DNA from: Klebsiella quasipneumoniae subsp. quasipneumoniae
GTDB taxonomy: Bacteria; Pseudomonadota; Gammaproteobacteria; Enterobacterales; Enterobacteriaceae
Assembly (NCBI RefSeq): GCF_020525925.1
Contig: NZ_CP084876.1
Coordinates: forward strand, 3,968,001-4,032,000
Direction of reading: 5' to 3'
Length of the DNA: 64,000 nt
The position numbers and the translations under genes were made by a program. The number at the start of each line of letters is the position of its first letter. Position 1 is the stretch's first letter. Positions 52,690 to 62,841 of this stretch are shown piece by piece. The notes beneath the pieces were generated by a model. That model had not been told where the DNA came from and ran no database searches. It was given only the letters and a program-made list of their open reading frames with translations.

Positions 52690-53028
52690 ATGAACAGGAA
52701 AAAGTGGAGCCAGCCGCTGATCTGGGGAATGATCATCGCGATCCTCAATCCGTTAGGGATAAGCTATATCGCCTTAATCGGCGTCACTCTCGGCAACACG
52801 CTGACGTTTGTCTGGTGCGCCCTTCTGGCGTGGGCCATCTATTTCTATGCCATTTATTTGCTCTGCACCCGCCCTCACGAGAGCCGGTCAGTACAGATCT
52901 TTTTACTGATCATGGGCACCCTGATGCTCCCCTGGGGGCTCGTGCTGCTTATCACCTGTATCATGAATGAGAGAAGTGTCGATAAGCCGCGATCGCCGTC
53001 CTCGATAAGCGAGACAAAAGACGGCTAA
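52690..53028 (+). CDS. Small inner-membrane protein of unknown function
   Basis: The 112-residue protein from ATG 52690 (AAGGAACGAGC upstream) has three or four hydrophobic segments (PLIWGMIIAILNPLGISYIA, FVWCALLAWAIYFYAIYLL, IFLLIMGTLMLPWGLVLLIT). A basic, serine-rich tail follows. It lies between lpxH and purE. I do not recognise the family. Confidence 0.8.
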   Translation: MNRKKWSQPLIWGMIIAILNPLGISYIALIGVTLGNTLTFVWCALLAWAIYFYAIYLLCTRPHESRSVQIFLLIMGTLMLPWGLVLLITCIMNERSVDKPRSPSSISETKDG

Positions 53029-53036
53029 CCATGCGC

Positions 53037-53052
53037 ACGCAACCGTTTTCCT
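53037..53052. promoter_or_regulatory. PurR operator of purEK
   Basis: ACGCAACCGTTTTCCT (53037-53052) fits the PurR consensus ACGCAAACGTTTGCNT and agrees with the known E. coli purE box. It lies 73 bp before purE, so hypoxanthine/guanine-PurR repression of purEK is expected. Confidence 0.85.
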
Positions 53053-53124
53053 TGCCGGCAGTTCATGCTATTCTCTGTGGCCTCTAAAGCAGTGTGAAAC
53101 ACACCCACAGGAGTTTTAAGACGC

Positions 53125-53634
53125 ATGTCTTCCCGCAATAATTCGGCGCGTATCGCCATCGTGATGGGGTCCAAAAGCGACTGGGCTACCATGCAGTTTA
53201 CCGCAGAAATCCTTGATGCCCTGAACGTTCCGTACCATGTCGAAGTGGTCTCCGCCCATCGCACGCCCGATAAGCTGTTCAGCTTCGCTGAAAGCGCCGA
53301 AAGCCACGGTTATCAGGTGATTATTGCAGGGGCAGGCGGCGCGGCGCATCTGCCGGGCATGATTGCGGCGAAAACCCTGGTGCCGGTGCTCGGCGTACCG
53401 GTTCAGAGCGCGGCCTTAAGCGGTGTCGACAGCCTCTACTCCATTGTGCAGATGCCGCGCGGTATTCCGGTCGGTACCCTGGCCATCGGCAAAGCCGGGG
53501 CTGCAAACGCCGGTCTGCTCGCCGCGCAGATCCTCGCCCAGCATGATGCTGAACTCCACCAGCGCCTGAGCGCCTGGCGTCAGGCGCAAACCGATGAAGT
53601 GCTGGATAACCCGGACCCGCGGGGTGCGGCATGA
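53125..53634 (+). CDS. purE: N5-carboxyaminoimidazole ribonucleotide mutase
   Basis: The 169-residue class I PurE has the GSKSDW loop, [11 protein letters not shown] (catalytic His) and [11 protein letters not shown] segment. It moves the carboxylate of N5-CAIR to give CAIR in purine synthesis. The stop overlaps the purK start (ATGA), giving a coupled pair. Confidence 0.97.
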   Translation: MSSRNNSARIAIVMGSKSDWATMQFTAEILDALNVPYHVEVVSAHRTPDKLFSFAESAESHGYQVIIAGAGGAAHLPGMIAAKTLVPVLGVPVQSAALSGVDSLYSIVQMPRGIPVGTLAIGKAGAANAGLLAAQILAQHDAELHQRLSAWRQAQTDEVLDNPDPRGAA

Positions 53635-54698
53635 AACAGGTATGCGTGCTCGGTAACGGCCAGTTAGGCCGTATGCTGCGCCAGGCCGGCGAGCCGCTGG
53701 GTATCGCCGTCTGGCCGGTGGGGCTGGAAGCCGATCCGGAAGCGGTGCCGTTCCAGCAGAGCGTCATCACCGCAGAAATTGAACGCTGGCCGGAAACCGC
53801 CCTCACCCGCGAGCTGGCCCGCCACCCGGCGTTCGTCAACCGCGACGTCTTCCCGATTATCGCCGATCGCCTGACGCAAAAGCAGCTGTTCGATAAGCTG
53901 GGCCTCGCCACTGCCCCGTGGCAGCTGCTGGCGGATAAAAGCGAGTGGCCGGCGGTGTTTGCCCGCCTTGGCGAACTGGCGATCGTTAAGCGTCGCGTCG
54001 GCGGCTACGACGGCCGCGGCCAGTGGCGTCTGCGGGAAAACGAGATCGATCAGCTACCGGACGATAACTACGGCGAGTGCATCGTCGAGCAGGGGATTAA
54101 CTTCTCCGGCGAAGTGTCGCTGGTAGGCGCCCGCGCCCATGACGGCAGCACCGTCTTCTACCCGCTGACCCGCAACCTGCATCAGGACGGTATTCTGCGC
54201 GCCAGCGTCGCCTTCCCGCAGGCCAATGCCCGCCAGCAGGAGCAAGCGGAAAGCATGCTGACGGCGATCATGAACGAGCTGAACTACGTCGGCGTGATGG
54301 CGATGGAGTGCTTCGTCACCGCCGAGGGGCTGCTGATCAACGAGCTGGCGCCGCGCGTACACAACAGCGGCCACTGGACGCAAAATGGCGCCTCCATCAG
54401 CCAGTTTGAGCTGCATCTGCGAGCAATGACCGACCTTCCTCTGCCGCCGCCGGTGGTTAACAGCCCGTCGGTGATGATCAACCTGATCGGCACCGATCTC
54501 AATTACGACTGGCTGAAGCTGCCGCTGGTCCACCTGCACTGGTACGATAAAGAGGTGCGCCAGGGTCGTAAAGTCGGCCACCTGAACCTGACCGACAGCG
54601 ATACAGACCGTCTGAGCGCGACGCTGGAAGCGTTGAAGCCGCTGCTGCCAGCGGAATACGCCAGCGGTATCGTCTGGGCGCAGGCGCAGCTCAGCTAA
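53631..54698 (+). CDS. purK: N5-carboxyaminoimidazole ribonucleotide synthetase
   Basis: The 355-residue ATP-grasp enzyme begins [20 protein letters not shown]. Segments [41 protein letters not shown] and a C-terminal GHLNL mark the ATP-grasp fold. It forms N5-CAIR from AIR, ATP and bicarbonate, feeding PurE. Confidence 0.97.
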   Translation: MKQVCVLGNGQLGRMLRQAGEPLGIAVWPVGLEADPEAVPFQQSVITAEIERWPETALTRELARHPAFVNRDVFPIIADRLTQKQLFDKLGLATAPWQLLADKSEWPAVFARLGELAIVKRRVGGYDGRGQWRLRENEIDQLPDDNYGECIVEQGINFSGEVSLVGARAHDGSTVFYPLTRNLHQDGILRASVAFPQANARQQEQAESMLTAIMNELNYVGVMAMECFVTAEGLLINELAPRVHNSGHWTQNGASISQFELHLRAMTDLPLPPPVVNSPSVMINLIGTDLNYDWLKLPLVHLHWYDKEVRQGRKVGHLNLTDSDTDRLSATLEALKPLLPAEYASGIVWAQAQLS

Positions 54699-54809
54699 GC
54701 CCTTCGTGCCGGGGATTTGATCTATCCCCTTCCCCGGCACACCTTGAGGCGCGTACAATCCCCCCCTTGCTGTAAAGCCCATTTCTGTTTTGACTTCAGA
54801 GGATACCCC

Positions 54810-55886
54810 ATGACCAATGGGACGGATTATCGCGCCATTCTCGCCAGCGATACGCCACTGATTGACGTGCGCGCCCCGGTGGAGTTTAGCCTAAGCGCGA
54901 TGCCGGCAGCGATCAACCTGCCGCTGATGAATGATGAAGAACGCGCCGCGGTCGGCACCTGCTACAAGCGCCAGGGGCCGGAAGCGGCGCTGGCGCTCGG
55001 CCATAAGCTGGTCCAGGGCGACCTGCGCGCCAGCCGGATCCAGGCCTGGCTGGAAGCGTGCGCCCGTTACCCGCACGGTTTCCTGTGCTGCGCTCGCGGC
55101 GGCCAGCGCTCGCATATCGTCCAGCAGTGGCTGAAAGAAGCTGGTGTGGATTACCCCCTGATCGTCGGCGGCTATAAAGCGCTGCGCCAGGCGGCTATCC
55201 AGGCCACCGACGCGCTGGTACAGCGACCGATCGTGCTGATTGGCGGCTGCACCGGCAACGGCAAAACCCAGCTGGTCTGCTCGCGCCCGGACGGTATCGA
55301 TCTGGAAGGCCATGCCCACCACCGCGGCTCTTCGTTTGGCCGCACGCTACAGCCGCAGCATCCGCAGGCCACCTTTGAAAACCATTTGGCGGTTAGCCTG
55401 CTCAAAAAAGCCGAACAGCAGACGCGCTGGGTGCTGGAAGATGAAGGCCACATGATCGGCGCCAACCATCTGCCGGAGTGCCTGCGCATCCGCATGGCGC
55501 AATCGCCGCTGGCGGTGGTGGAAGATCCGTTTGACGTTCGCCTCGAACGGCTGCGCGAGGAGTATTTCGATCGCATGTATCGCGACTTTATCGCCGCCTA
55601 TGGCGAAGAGAAAGGCTGGCAGGCATATGGCGAGTATCTGCATCACGGCCTGTTCGCCATCCGCCGTCGCCTGGGACTGCAGCGTTTTGCTCAGCTCACT
55701 GAACGCCTCGATGAGGCGCTGGCGCAGCAGCAGCGCACCACCAGCACCGAGGCGCACTTCGCCTGGCTGGTGCCGCTGCTGGAAGAATACTACGACCCGA
55801 TGTATCGCTATCAGTTGGGGAAAAAAGCCGGGAAGATTATTTTTCGCGGCAACTGGCAGGAGGTCGCCGCCTGGCTGGCGGAGTAA
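54810..55886 (+). CDS. mnmH: tRNA 2-selenouridine synthase
   Basis: The 358-residue protein (also SelU/YbbB) has an N-terminal rhodanese domain with catalytic-type cysteine in [12 protein letters not shown] (about residue 94) and a C-terminal P-loop domain ([12 protein letters not shown], about 144-155). It changes 2-thiouridine to 2-selenouridine at tRNA wobble positions using selenophosphate. ATG 54810 follows GAGGATACCCC; the longer frame does not match the family. Confidence 0.95.
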   Translation: MTNGTDYRAILASDTPLIDVRAPVEFSLSAMPAAINLPLMNDEERAAVGTCYKRQGPEAALALGHKLVQGDLRASRIQAWLEACARYPHGFLCCARGGQRSHIVQQWLKEAGVDYPLIVGGYKALRQAAIQATDALVQRPIVLIGGCTGNGKTQLVCSRPDGIDLEGHAHHRGSSFGRTLQPQHPQATFENHLAVSLLKKAEQQTRWVLEDEGHMIGANHLPECLRIRMAQSPLAVVEDPFDVRLERLREEYFDRMYRDFIAAYGEEKGWQAYGEYLHHGLFAIRRRLGLQRFAQLTERLDEALAQQQRTTSTEAHFAWLVPLLEEYYDPMYRYQLGKKAGKIIFRGNWQEVAAWLAE

Positions 55887-55904
55887 TCACACCCTCTCTT
55901 GTCC

Positions 55905-55993
55905 CGGCTTGCGGCGTAAACGCCTTAGCCGGGCTACGGGTCCGCAGACGGCGGTGAACCTGTAGCCCCGGTAAGCGCAGCGTCACCGGGGAA
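55905..55993. repeat. REP/BIME-like palindromic repeat, copy 2
   Basis: GCGGCGTAAACGCCTTAGCC (55911-55930) followed by GGGCTAC repeats the element at 4010-4085; a second arm TGTAGCCCCGGTAAGCG follows. It lies between convergent mnmH and the porin gene. Confidence 0.72.
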
Positions 55994-56003
55994 TGGTTAC
56001 CGC

Positions 56004-57149
56004 TTAGAAGTCGTAGCGCAGACGCACCAGGTTCATATCGCCCAGGTTGTCGGTGCTGGAGGTAAACACGTGCTCGTAGTCAACGCGGAAACCATAATCC
56101 AGCTGGAAGCTGATCCCCAGACCGTTATCAATACGCTGGTAGTTACGGCCGTTCACATATTCCAGGCGGTCGCCCATAAAGTACGGCTGAATAGATTTAA
56201 CGGCATATTGATTGATCGGGAATTTATAGCCCGCAAAATATTCAATCCCCCAGGCGTCGCCGGCGAAGTAATTATGGACATCGGTTTTTTTGGTAGTGAG
56301 GAAGTTCTGATACCAGCCGCCGCCGAAGGAGAAAGTCCAGTTATCCGGGGTCCAGCTCAGCGCGGTACCGACGATGTTCTGGTCATAGGTTTTGCTGTCG
56401 GAACTTGACGGGTCGCGCATTTCGGCGCGGGTGTAGTTCCACGCGGTCCCCCAGGTCAGATCCTTCATGATGTGGTAGTCCGCGCCAACAGAACCGCCGC
56501 CTTTACGTTTATAGCGCAGACCATTACCCGGCAGGTATTCGCTGTCTTCGAACAGATAGGAGCCGTAAAGATCGACATCGCCAACGGTTTTCTTATATTT
56601 CAGCATATTACGGGAACGATAAGAGCCATCGTAATCGCCGTTAATACCGTTGCCCGGCGCCTGGGCAATCATATCGTAGTCCCAGATATCGGTTTTCACC
56701 CCGACCACATCATAGTAAACACTGTTTTGCTGACCGTAGGTTAACGTCCCCCAGGTATCGCTTTTCAGGCCGGTATACAGCATGCGGCGGGTGGTATTGT
56801 TCGCCCCTTCCGCGTAGTGATTATCCCAGTCGAACAGCGCCGGAATATTCACCCCCAGCTCGTAGTAGCTGATCCAGCTAATATCATCGAACAGATAGTA
56901 GTCCGCGGCGAAACGGAAGCGGGTGCCGCCGTCGAAACCGTTGCGCTTATAGGAGCCTTTATCCCCGTCGCCGGTCATCATATTGAACTGCGGGCGGATA
57001 CTTCCGCCGACGGTAAAGTTAAGCCGGCTTAACGGATCCCCCGCCTGCGGATCCTGTTTTAGCAGGGTGATCTCCGCGTGGGCAGCCAATGACGTTAACG
57101 CTAATGCTGCGCCGATCGAGATCGCCAGCGTTTTTATTGTGTGTGCCAT
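56004..57149 (-). CDS. Outer-membrane porin, general type
   Basis: The 381-residue protein has a signal peptide (MAHTIKTLAISIGAALALTS to LAAHA) and an aromatic-rich beta-barrel with the C-terminal phenylalanine needed for barrel assembly (RLRYDF). The strand pattern (FTVGGSIRPQFN; YLFDDISWISYYELGVNIPA; FGGGWYQNFLTT) is that of Gram-negative porin-superfamily proteins, not of the classic OmpC/F trimers. Start at 57149 behind AAGGAAAAACT. It is monocistronic. Substrate unknown. Confidence 0.85.
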   Translation of the reverse strand: MAHTIKTLAISIGAALALTSLAAHAEITLLKQDPQAGDPLSRLNFTVGGSIRPQFNMMTGDGDKGSYKRNGFDGGTRFRFAADYYLFDDISWISYYELGVNIPALFDWDNHYAEGANNTTRRMLYTGLKSDTWGTLTYGQQNSVYYDVVGVKTDIWDYDMIAQAPGNGINGDYDGSYRSRNMLKYKKTVGDVDLYGSYLFEDSEYLPGNGLRYKRKGGGSVGADYHIMKDLTWGTAWNYTRAEMRDPSSSDSKTYDQNIVGTALSWTPDNWTFSFGGGWYQNFLTTKKTDVHNYFAGDAWGIEYFAGYKFPINQYAVKSIQPYFMGDRLEYVNGRNYQRIDNGLGISFQLDYGFRVDYEHVFTSSTDNLGDMNLVRLRYDF

Positions 57150-57279
57150 AGTTTTTCCTTGATTAATAAGCAACCTTATATTTTCCAGTTGAATATTAAC
57201 CGCGAATCAGCACAGCGTGTTGCTGGGTTTTTAATGTTTCGTGCGCTTAAAAATCAATGGTTTATCAATTTGTGCGCTT

Positions 57280-57310
57280 AAAATAAAAGCGCCGCCAAAA
57301 ACGGCGGCGC
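57280..57310 (-). terminator. Rho-independent terminator after ybbP
   Basis: GCGCCGCC (57289-57296) and GGCGGCGC (57303-57310) form an eight-base stem; on the minus strand it is followed by TTTTATTTT. It starts 20 bases beyond the ybbP stop. Confidence 0.88.
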
Positions 57311-57330
57311 ATCATCAACATGCAATATTC

Positions 57331-59745
57331 TTACTGGCTAAACTGACGGAATAGCGCTTTCCCTTTTAATAAACGCAGCCCCAGCCCGCCGCCGCACAGG
57401 GATAACAACACCGCTCCCGTCAGCGGCAGCATCACCCACAGCCGCCAGTCCGGCGCCCAGGGAAAATCAAAGACTTTGGTCTGCAGCATCGCCAGCGCCA
57501 CTTCGGCGCCTATCGCCGCCACCAGGCCGGAGACCAGCCCCAACAGGGCAAACTCCGCCCACAGCGTGGCGCGCAGCAGCGATTTCCCGGCCCCCAGCGT
57601 GCGCCAGACCACCAGCTCCTGATGACGCTGACGCATACCGACCTGCACCTGCGCCAGCAACAGCAGCACGCCGCAGGCCGTCACCAGGCCCACCATCACC
57701 TCCAGCGCCCGGCTGACCTGGGAGAGCACCTGGCCGACCTGGCGCAGGATAGCGCCAATATCCAGCAGACTGACGGTGGGAAACTCACGGTTCAGCTGGG
57801 TCAACATCGCAGGACCGTTATCCCAGCGGAAGCTGGTGAGCCAGCTCTGCGGCTGCCCGTCCAGCGCCCCGGTGGGGAAAATAAAGAAGAAGTTTGGCCG
57901 CAGGCTCTCCCAGTCGACTTTGCGCACGCTGCTCACCTTCGCGCTGAACTCCTGCGTATCGCCGGTAAAGGTCACCGTATCGCCGATTGTCACTCCCAAT
58001 CGCTGCGCCAGCCCCTCCTCAATCGATACCTCGCCCTGCTTCGGCGGCCAGCTGCCGGCCACCAGCGGATTATGATCCGGACGCTGTTCGCTCCAGGTGA
58101 GATTAAGCTCGCGATTCAGCGCTTCGTCTTTATTCCCGTCCGTGGACTGGCCGTTGATCTGCGTCAGACGAGCCCGGACGATCGGATAGAATTCCGCCGC
58201 CCGCGTCTGATGTTCGGCGAGGAAGGTCTTCACCGGCATTATCTGCTCAGGGGCGATATTGATCAGGAAGTAGTTCGGGCTCTCCGGGGGCAGCTGCTGC
58301 TGCCAGCGGTCGAGCAGATCGCCGCGCAGCACCAGCAGGAGCGCCAGCAGCATAAATGACAGGGAAAACGCCGCCAGCTGGCTGAGGGTCGACCACGGCT
58401 GGCGCAGCAGGCGATTCACCGCCAGACGCAGCGGCAAGGCTCTGAGCGTCAGGCGTTTGAGCAGCCACAGCAATCCCCAGCCCACCAGACCGCACAGCAG
58501 CGCCAGCACCACCGCCCCGGCCAGCACTGACCACAGCAGCGGACTGCCGCCCATCAGCCACGCCAGCAGGCCCACCACCACGGCGCTGACCGTCGGGATC
58601 CAGATTTTTAACGGCCAGACGCTGGCCACCACGTCCTGGCGCAGCACTCGCAGCGGCAGGGTCGCCAGCAGCAGCCGATACGGCCGCAGGCCCACCAGCA
58701 GGGAAATCACGCCGGTCGCGCCCACCGCCCACAGCCACGGCCAGCCGCTGGCCGGCGGGAGCGCGGCGGGCAGAACCGGTTTGAGCACCAGCAGCAACAG
58801 GCGCTCCAGCGCCAGCCCCGCCACCCCGCCGGTTATCACCGACAGCGCCAGCAGCAGCAGCCACTGACCAACAATCAGCTTGCGCAGCTGCGCCCGTCCG
58901 GCACCCAGCGTCTTGAGTATGGCGACCAGATCGTAGCGGCTGCGGCAGTAGTGGCCCATCGCCACGGCCACCGCCGCGACGGCCAGCAGCAGCGTCAACA
59001 GCGCGGATAACAACAGGAATTGCTGCGAGCGTTCGAGGGATTTGCCCAGTGCGCTGTCGTCCTGTTCAAGACCAATCCAGCGATGCTCCGGGCCGAGTTT
59101 CGGCAGCAGCCACTGCTCATAACGGGCCAGCTGTTCAGCGTCGCCGGCGAACTTATATCGCCATGCGACGCGACTGCCGGGCTGTACGGCGCCGGTCTTT
59201 GCCACGTCGGCCATATTCATCATCAGCCGCGGCGCCATCTGGAAAGGGTTAAACCCCGCATCCGGTTCCTGAATCACTTCCCCGGCAATGCGCAGCGTGG
59301 CGTCGCCAACGTCAATCGTATCGCCGGTTTTCAGGTTCAGCAGCGCCATCAGCCTTGGCGCCAGCAGGACGCTGCCCGCCCGGGGCTTCAGCCCCGGCGG
59401 CTGCGTCTCGAGAGTGCCATACAGCGGATAGCGGTCATCCACTGCCTTGACGTCCGCCAGCTGCGGCGTATCGCCCGCAAAGGTCATGGTGGCGAAGCTC
59501 AGCTGTTCACCGACGCTCAGCCCTGACTTCCGCGCTTGCGCGATCCACTCAGCGGGCACCTCGCGCGAACTGCGCAGCGTCCGGTCGCCCGCCATAAACT
59601 CACGGCTTTGCTGGCTGAGGCCTTTCTCCATTCGATCGCTTATCGACCCCAGAGCCAGCACGCAGGCCACGGCGAGGCTTAACGCCAGCCAGACGATCAG
59701 CAGCGACGGCGAGCGCCATTCGCGCCAGAACCAGCGGGCGATCAT
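57331..59745 (-). CDS. ybbP: ABC-type permease of the FtsX/MacB superfamily
   Basis: The 804-residue inner-membrane protein has an N-terminal membrane helix, a large periplasmic domain, two clusters of membrane helices (about residues 245-480) and a C-terminal FtsX-type domain (about 675-795). It matches E. coli YbbP in length. It partners with the YbbA ATPase encoded immediately upstream with ATGA-type overlap (59742-59745). The exported substrate is not known; FtsX-family systems act on lipoproteins or envelope substrates. Confidence 0.94.
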   Translation of the reverse strand: MIARWFWREWRSPSLLIVWLALSLAVACVLALGSISDRMEKGLSQQSREFMAGDRTLRSSREVPAEWIAQARKSGLSVGEQLSFATMTFAGDTPQLADVKAVDDRYPLYGTLETQPPGLKPRAGSVLLAPRLMALLNLKTGDTIDVGDATLRIAGEVIQEPDAGFNPFQMAPRLMMNMADVAKTGAVQPGSRVAWRYKFAGDAEQLARYEQWLLPKLGPEHRWIGLEQDDSALGKSLERSQQFLLLSALLTLLLAVAAVAVAMGHYCRSRYDLVAILKTLGAGRAQLRKLIVGQWLLLLALSVITGGVAGLALERLLLLVLKPVLPAALPPASGWPWLWAVGATGVISLLVGLRPYRLLLATLPLRVLRQDVVASVWPLKIWIPTVSAVVVGLLAWLMGGSPLLWSVLAGAVVLALLCGLVGWGLLWLLKRLTLRALPLRLAVNRLLRQPWSTLSQLAAFSLSFMLLALLLVLRGDLLDRWQQQLPPESPNYFLINIAPEQIMPVKTFLAEHQTRAAEFYPIVRARLTQINGQSTDGNKDEALNRELNLTWSEQRPDHNPLVAGSWPPKQGEVSIEEGLAQRLGVTIGDTVTFTGDTQEFSAKVSSVRKVDWESLRPNFFFIFPTGALDGQPQSWLTSFRWDNGPAMLTQLNREFPTVSLLDIGAILRQVGQVLSQVSRALEVMVGLVTACGVLLLLAQVQVGMRQRHQELVVWRTLGAGKSLLRATLWAEFALLGLVSGLVAAIGAEVALAMLQTKVFDFPWAPDWRLWVMLPLTGAVLLSLCGGGLGLRLLKGKALFRQFSQ

Positions 59746-60428
59746 GCTTCCTCCCGCAGCTGGCCATCCACCAGGCGCAGACGGCGGTCGCAGCGCGCCG
59801 CCAGCAGCGGATCGTGAGTGACGAGGATCAGGGTGGTGCCGTGTTCGCGATTAAGCGAGAACAGCAGATCGGCAATTTTGTCCCCGGTCTGGCGATCGAG
59901 GTTGCCGGTGGGCTCATCGGCGAACAGAATGGCCGGACGCCCATTGAAGGCCCGGGCCAGCGCCACCCGCTGCTGTTCGCCGCCGGAGAGCTGCGCCGGC
60001 AGGTGGTGCAGGCGTTTGCCAAGCCCCAGCTGCTCAAGCAGCGCCCGGGCATCGCCCCGGCTCTGGCTATCGCTGGCGCCGCGCAGCAGCGCCGGCAGCT
60101 CGACGTTCTCCAGGGCGTTGAGCGTTGGGATCAGCATAAACGACTGAAATACAAAACCGACGTGCTGCGCCCGCAGCGCCGCCCGCGCCTCCTCATCCAT
60201 CCGATGCAGCGGTTTGCCCAGCATCGATACTTCCCCGCTGCTGCCATCGTCCAGGCCGGCGAGGATCGCCAACAGGGTCGATTTACCGGAGCCCGACTCG
60301 CCAATCAGGGCGATGGTCTGCCGCGGTTTGACAACCAGCTCAACTCCGGTAAGGATGGTGAGCTGATGCTCCCCCTGACCGACGGACTTCTTAAGATGAT
60401 GAACTTCAAGTATGTTTTCCGCTGGCAT
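59742..60428 (-). CDS. ybbA: ABC transporter ATP-binding protein
   Basis: The 228-residue ATPase starts MPAENILEVHHLKKSVGQGE. Walker A GESGSGKST, Q-loop VFQSFML, signature LSGGEQQR, Walker B ILFADEPTGNLD and H-loop VTHD are intact. It is of the LolD/MacB ATPase subgroup and energises YbbP. Its first 33 bases overlap the start of divergent tesA, as the two genes share their 5' ends. Confidence 0.96.
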   Translation of the reverse strand: MPAENILEVHHLKKSVGQGEHQLTILTGVELVVKPRQTIALIGESGSGKSTLLAILAGLDDGSSGEVSMLGKPLHRMDEEARAALRAQHVGFVFQSFMLIPTLNALENVELPALLRGASDSQSRGDARALLEQLGLGKRLHHLPAQLSGGEQQRVALARAFNGRPAILFADEPTGNLDRQTGDKIADLLFSLNREHGTTLILVTHDPLLAARCDRRLRLVDGQLREEA

Positions 60429-61022
60429 GTGCCTTTCCTGTTTTTGTTCCTGTTTACCTGCCGCGCGATGGCGGCGGACACGCTGCTGATCCTCGGCGAC
60501 AGCCTGAGCGCTGGCTATCGGATGGCGGCCAACGCCGCGTGGCCTGCGCTGCTCAATGAGAAGTGGCAGGCGAAAACGCCGGTGGTGAACGCCAGCATCA
60601 GCGGCGATACCTCCCAGCAGGGACTGTCCCGTCTGCCAGCGCTGCTTAAGCAGCATCAGCCGCGCTGGGTGCTGGTTGAGCTCGGCGGCAACGACGGGCT
60701 GCGCGGCTTTCCGCCGCAGCAGACCGAGCAGACGCTGCGCACCATCATTCAGACGATCAAAGCGGCCAACGCCGAACCGCTGCTGATGCAAATTCACCTG
60801 CCGGCGAACTATGGCCGCCGCTATAATGAAGCCTTCGGCGCGATTTACCCGGCCCTGGCCAAAGAGTTCGCTATTCCTCTCCTGCCCTTTTTTATGGAGG
60901 AGGTGTATCTGAAACCCCAGTGGATGCAGGACGACGGCATTCACCCGAATCGCGACGCGCAGCCGTTTATCGCCGACTGGATGGCGAACCGGCTGGCTCC
61001 CTTAGTTAATCATGACTCCTGA
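60396..61022 (+). CDS. tesA: Periplasmic acyl-CoA thioesterase I / lysophospholipase L1
   Basis: The 208-residue GDSL hydrolase has a signal peptide (MMNFKYVFRWHVPFLFLFLF to CRAMAA), the nucleophile in LGDSLSAG, block III GGND and the DDGIHPN Asp/His pair. It cleaves acyl thioesters and lysophospholipids in the periplasm. The start (ATG 60396 or 60399) lies within the divergent ybbA gene, giving a 33-bp overlap. ybbO begins before its stop. Confidence 0.96.
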   Translation: MMNFKYVFRWHVPFLFLFLFTCRAMAADTLLILGDSLSAGYRMAANAAWPALLNEKWQAKTPVVNASISGDTSQQGLSRLPALLKQHQPRWVLVELGGNDGLRGFPPQQTEQTLRTIIQTIKAANAEPLLMQIHLPANYGRRYNEAFGAIYPALAKEFAIPLLPFFMEEVYLKPQWMQDDGIHPNRDAQPFIADWMANRLAPLVNHDS

Positions 61023-61821
61023 ACGCCAGGGGTCGCTGACAGGTAAAGTTATGCAAAAAACGGTTTTAGTGACAGGCTGTTCCAGCGGAATTGGTCTGGA
61101 AAGCGCGCTGGATTTAACCCGCGAGGGCTTTCGCGTGCTGGCGGCCTGCCGCAAAGCGGAGGATGTGGCGCGGATGCAGGAGCTGGGGCTAACCGGTATT
61201 TTGCTCGATCTGGACGACCCGCAGAGCGTGGAGCGCGCGGCGGCGGAGGTGATTGCGCTGACCGATAATCGTCTCTACGGCTTGTTCAATAACGCCGGAT
61301 ACGGCGTCTATGGCCCGCTGAACACCATCAGCCGCCAGCAGATGGAACAGCAGTTTTCCGCCAACTTTTTTGGCGCCCATCAGCTCACCATGCTGCTGCT
61401 GCCGGCGATGACCCCGCACGGCGAAGGACGCATCGTGATGACCTCCTCGGTGATGGGGCTTATCGCCAGCCCCGGCCGCGGCGCCTACGCCGCCAGCAAA
61501 TATGCCCTTGAGGCATGGTCCGATGCGCTGCGCATGGAGCTGCGCCACAGCGGTATTCAGGTCAGCCTGATTGAACCGGGCCCGATCCGCACCCGCTTTA
61601 CCGATAACGTCAACCAGACGCAAAGCGACAAGCCCGTTGAAAACCCGGGCATCGCCGCCCGTTTTACCCTCGGGCCGGAAGCGGTGGTGGAAAAAGTGCG
61701 CCACGCTTTTACCAGCGATAAGCCAAAGCTGCGCTACCCGGTCACCCTGGTCACCCACGCGGTGGCGCTGCTCAAACGCCTGCTGCCAGCCCGCGCGATG
61801 GACAAAATTATCCACGGCTGA
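61012..61821 (+). CDS. ybbO: Short-chain dehydrogenase/reductase
   Basis: The 269-residue SDR has TGCSSGIG (NADPH loop), NNAGYG, the catalytic serine (MTSSVMG) and YAASK (Tyr/Lys). It matches E. coli YbbO, an NADP-dependent aldehyde reductase, in length and C-terminus (MDKIIHG). The start overlaps the tesA end by 11 bases; an internal ATG at 61051 (MQKTVLVTG) is an alternative. Confidence 0.94.
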   Translation: MTPERQGSLTGKVMQKTVLVTGCSSGIGLESALDLTREGFRVLAACRKAEDVARMQELGLTGILLDLDDPQSVERAAAEVIALTDNRLYGLFNNAGYGVYGPLNTISRQQMEQQFSANFFGAHQLTMLLLPAMTPHGEGRIVMTSSVMGLIASPGRGAYAASKYALEAWSDALRMELRHSGIQVSLIEPGPIRTRFTDNVNQTQSDKPVENPGIAARFTLGPEAVVEKVRHAFTSDKPKLRYPVTLVTHAVALLKRLLPARAMDKIIHG

Positions 61822-61879
61822 GTTGAAGCGCGGAATGCCGCCCCCATGTAAAACAGAAATCGACTAACGAGAAATGCCC

Positions 61880-62734
61880 ATGTCCGAACAGAATATTGTC
61901 AACATTAGCGAAGCGAACCTGCAGCAGACGCTACAGCAGTCTATGAACGTCCCGGTGCTGTTTTACTTCTGGTCTGCCCGCAGCCAGCACTGCGAACAGC
62001 TGTCCCCGGTTCTTGAGCGTCTGGCCGCGCAATACAATGGCCAGTTTACGCTGGCGAAGGTCGATTGCGACGCTGAGCAGATGCTCGCTTCACAGTTTGG
62101 TCTGCGCGCCATCCCTACGGTTTATCTGTTCCAGAACGGCCAGCCGGTGGACGGTTTTGAAGGCCCGCAGCCGGAAGAAGCGATCCGCGCCCTGCTGGAT
62201 AAAGTCCTGCCCCGCGAAGAGGAGCTGAAAGCTCAGCAGGCGCTGGCCCTGATGCAGGAAGAAAAATACGCCGATGCCCTGCCGCTGCTGAAGGAAGCCT
62301 GGCAGCTGTCGAATCAGGAGAGCCAGATTGGCCTGCTGCTGGCGGAAACGCTGATTGCCCTGCACCGTTCCGATGAAGCGGAAAGCGTGCTGAAAACCAT
62401 CCCGCTGCAGGATCAGGATACCCACTATCAGGGTCTGGTGGCGCAGATTGAGCTGCTCAAACAGGCCGCCGACACGCCGGAAATCCAGCAGCTGCAGCAG
62501 CAGGTGGAACAGAATCCGGAGGATGCGCTGCTGGCCTCCCAGCTGGCGCTACAGCTGCATCAGGTCGGGCGTAACGAAGAAGCGCTGGCGCTGCTGTTCA
62601 GCCATCTGCAGAAGGATTTAGGCGCCGGCGACGGCCAGGCGCGCAAGATGCTGCAGGAGATCCTCGCCGCCCTCGGTACGGGCGATGCGCTGGCCGCCAA
62701 ATACCGCCGTCAGCTCTATTCGCTGCTGTACTAA
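61880..62734 (+). CDS. cnoX: Chaperedoxin CnoX (YbbN)
   Basis: The 284-residue protein has an N-terminal thioredoxin-like domain whose active-site is SQHC ([14 protein letters not shown]), so it lacks the first redox cysteine as in E. coli. C-terminal TPR repeats follow (about 120-284). It is a hypochlorous-acid-activated holdase that works with GroEL and DnaK. ATG 61880 gives the E. coli length; an ATG two codons upstream is in frame. Confidence 0.96.
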   Translation: MSEQNIVNISEANLQQTLQQSMNVPVLFYFWSARSQHCEQLSPVLERLAAQYNGQFTLAKVDCDAEQMLASQFGLRAIPTVYLFQNGQPVDGFEGPQPEEAIRALLDKVLPREEELKAQQALALMQEEKYADALPLLKEAWQLSNQESQIGLLLAETLIALHRSDEAESVLKTIPLQDQDTHYQGLVAQIELLKQAADTPEIQQLQQQVEQNPEDALLASQLALQLHQVGRNEEALALLFSHLQKDLGAGDGQARKMLQEILAALGTGDALAAKYRRQLYSLLY

Positions 62735-62744
62735 TTCGTTGCCT

Positions 62745-62840
62745 GCCCCGGATAGCGCTGCGCTTATCCGGGCTATGCGAACGAGGCGCAACGTAGCCTT
62801 AGCAACCCGGGTGAGGCGTGAACGCCGCAACCCGGGATCG
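62745..62840. repeat. Palindromic extragenic repeats (REP-like), paired
   Basis: Two hairpin-forming blocks follow cnoX: CCCGGATAGCG-CTTATCCGGGC (62748-62772) and AACCCGGGTGAGGCG with its complement around AACGCCGCAACCCGGG (62803-62837). They separate convergent cnoX and fetB and may stop transcription from both sides. Confidence 0.7.
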
Positions 62841-62841
62841 T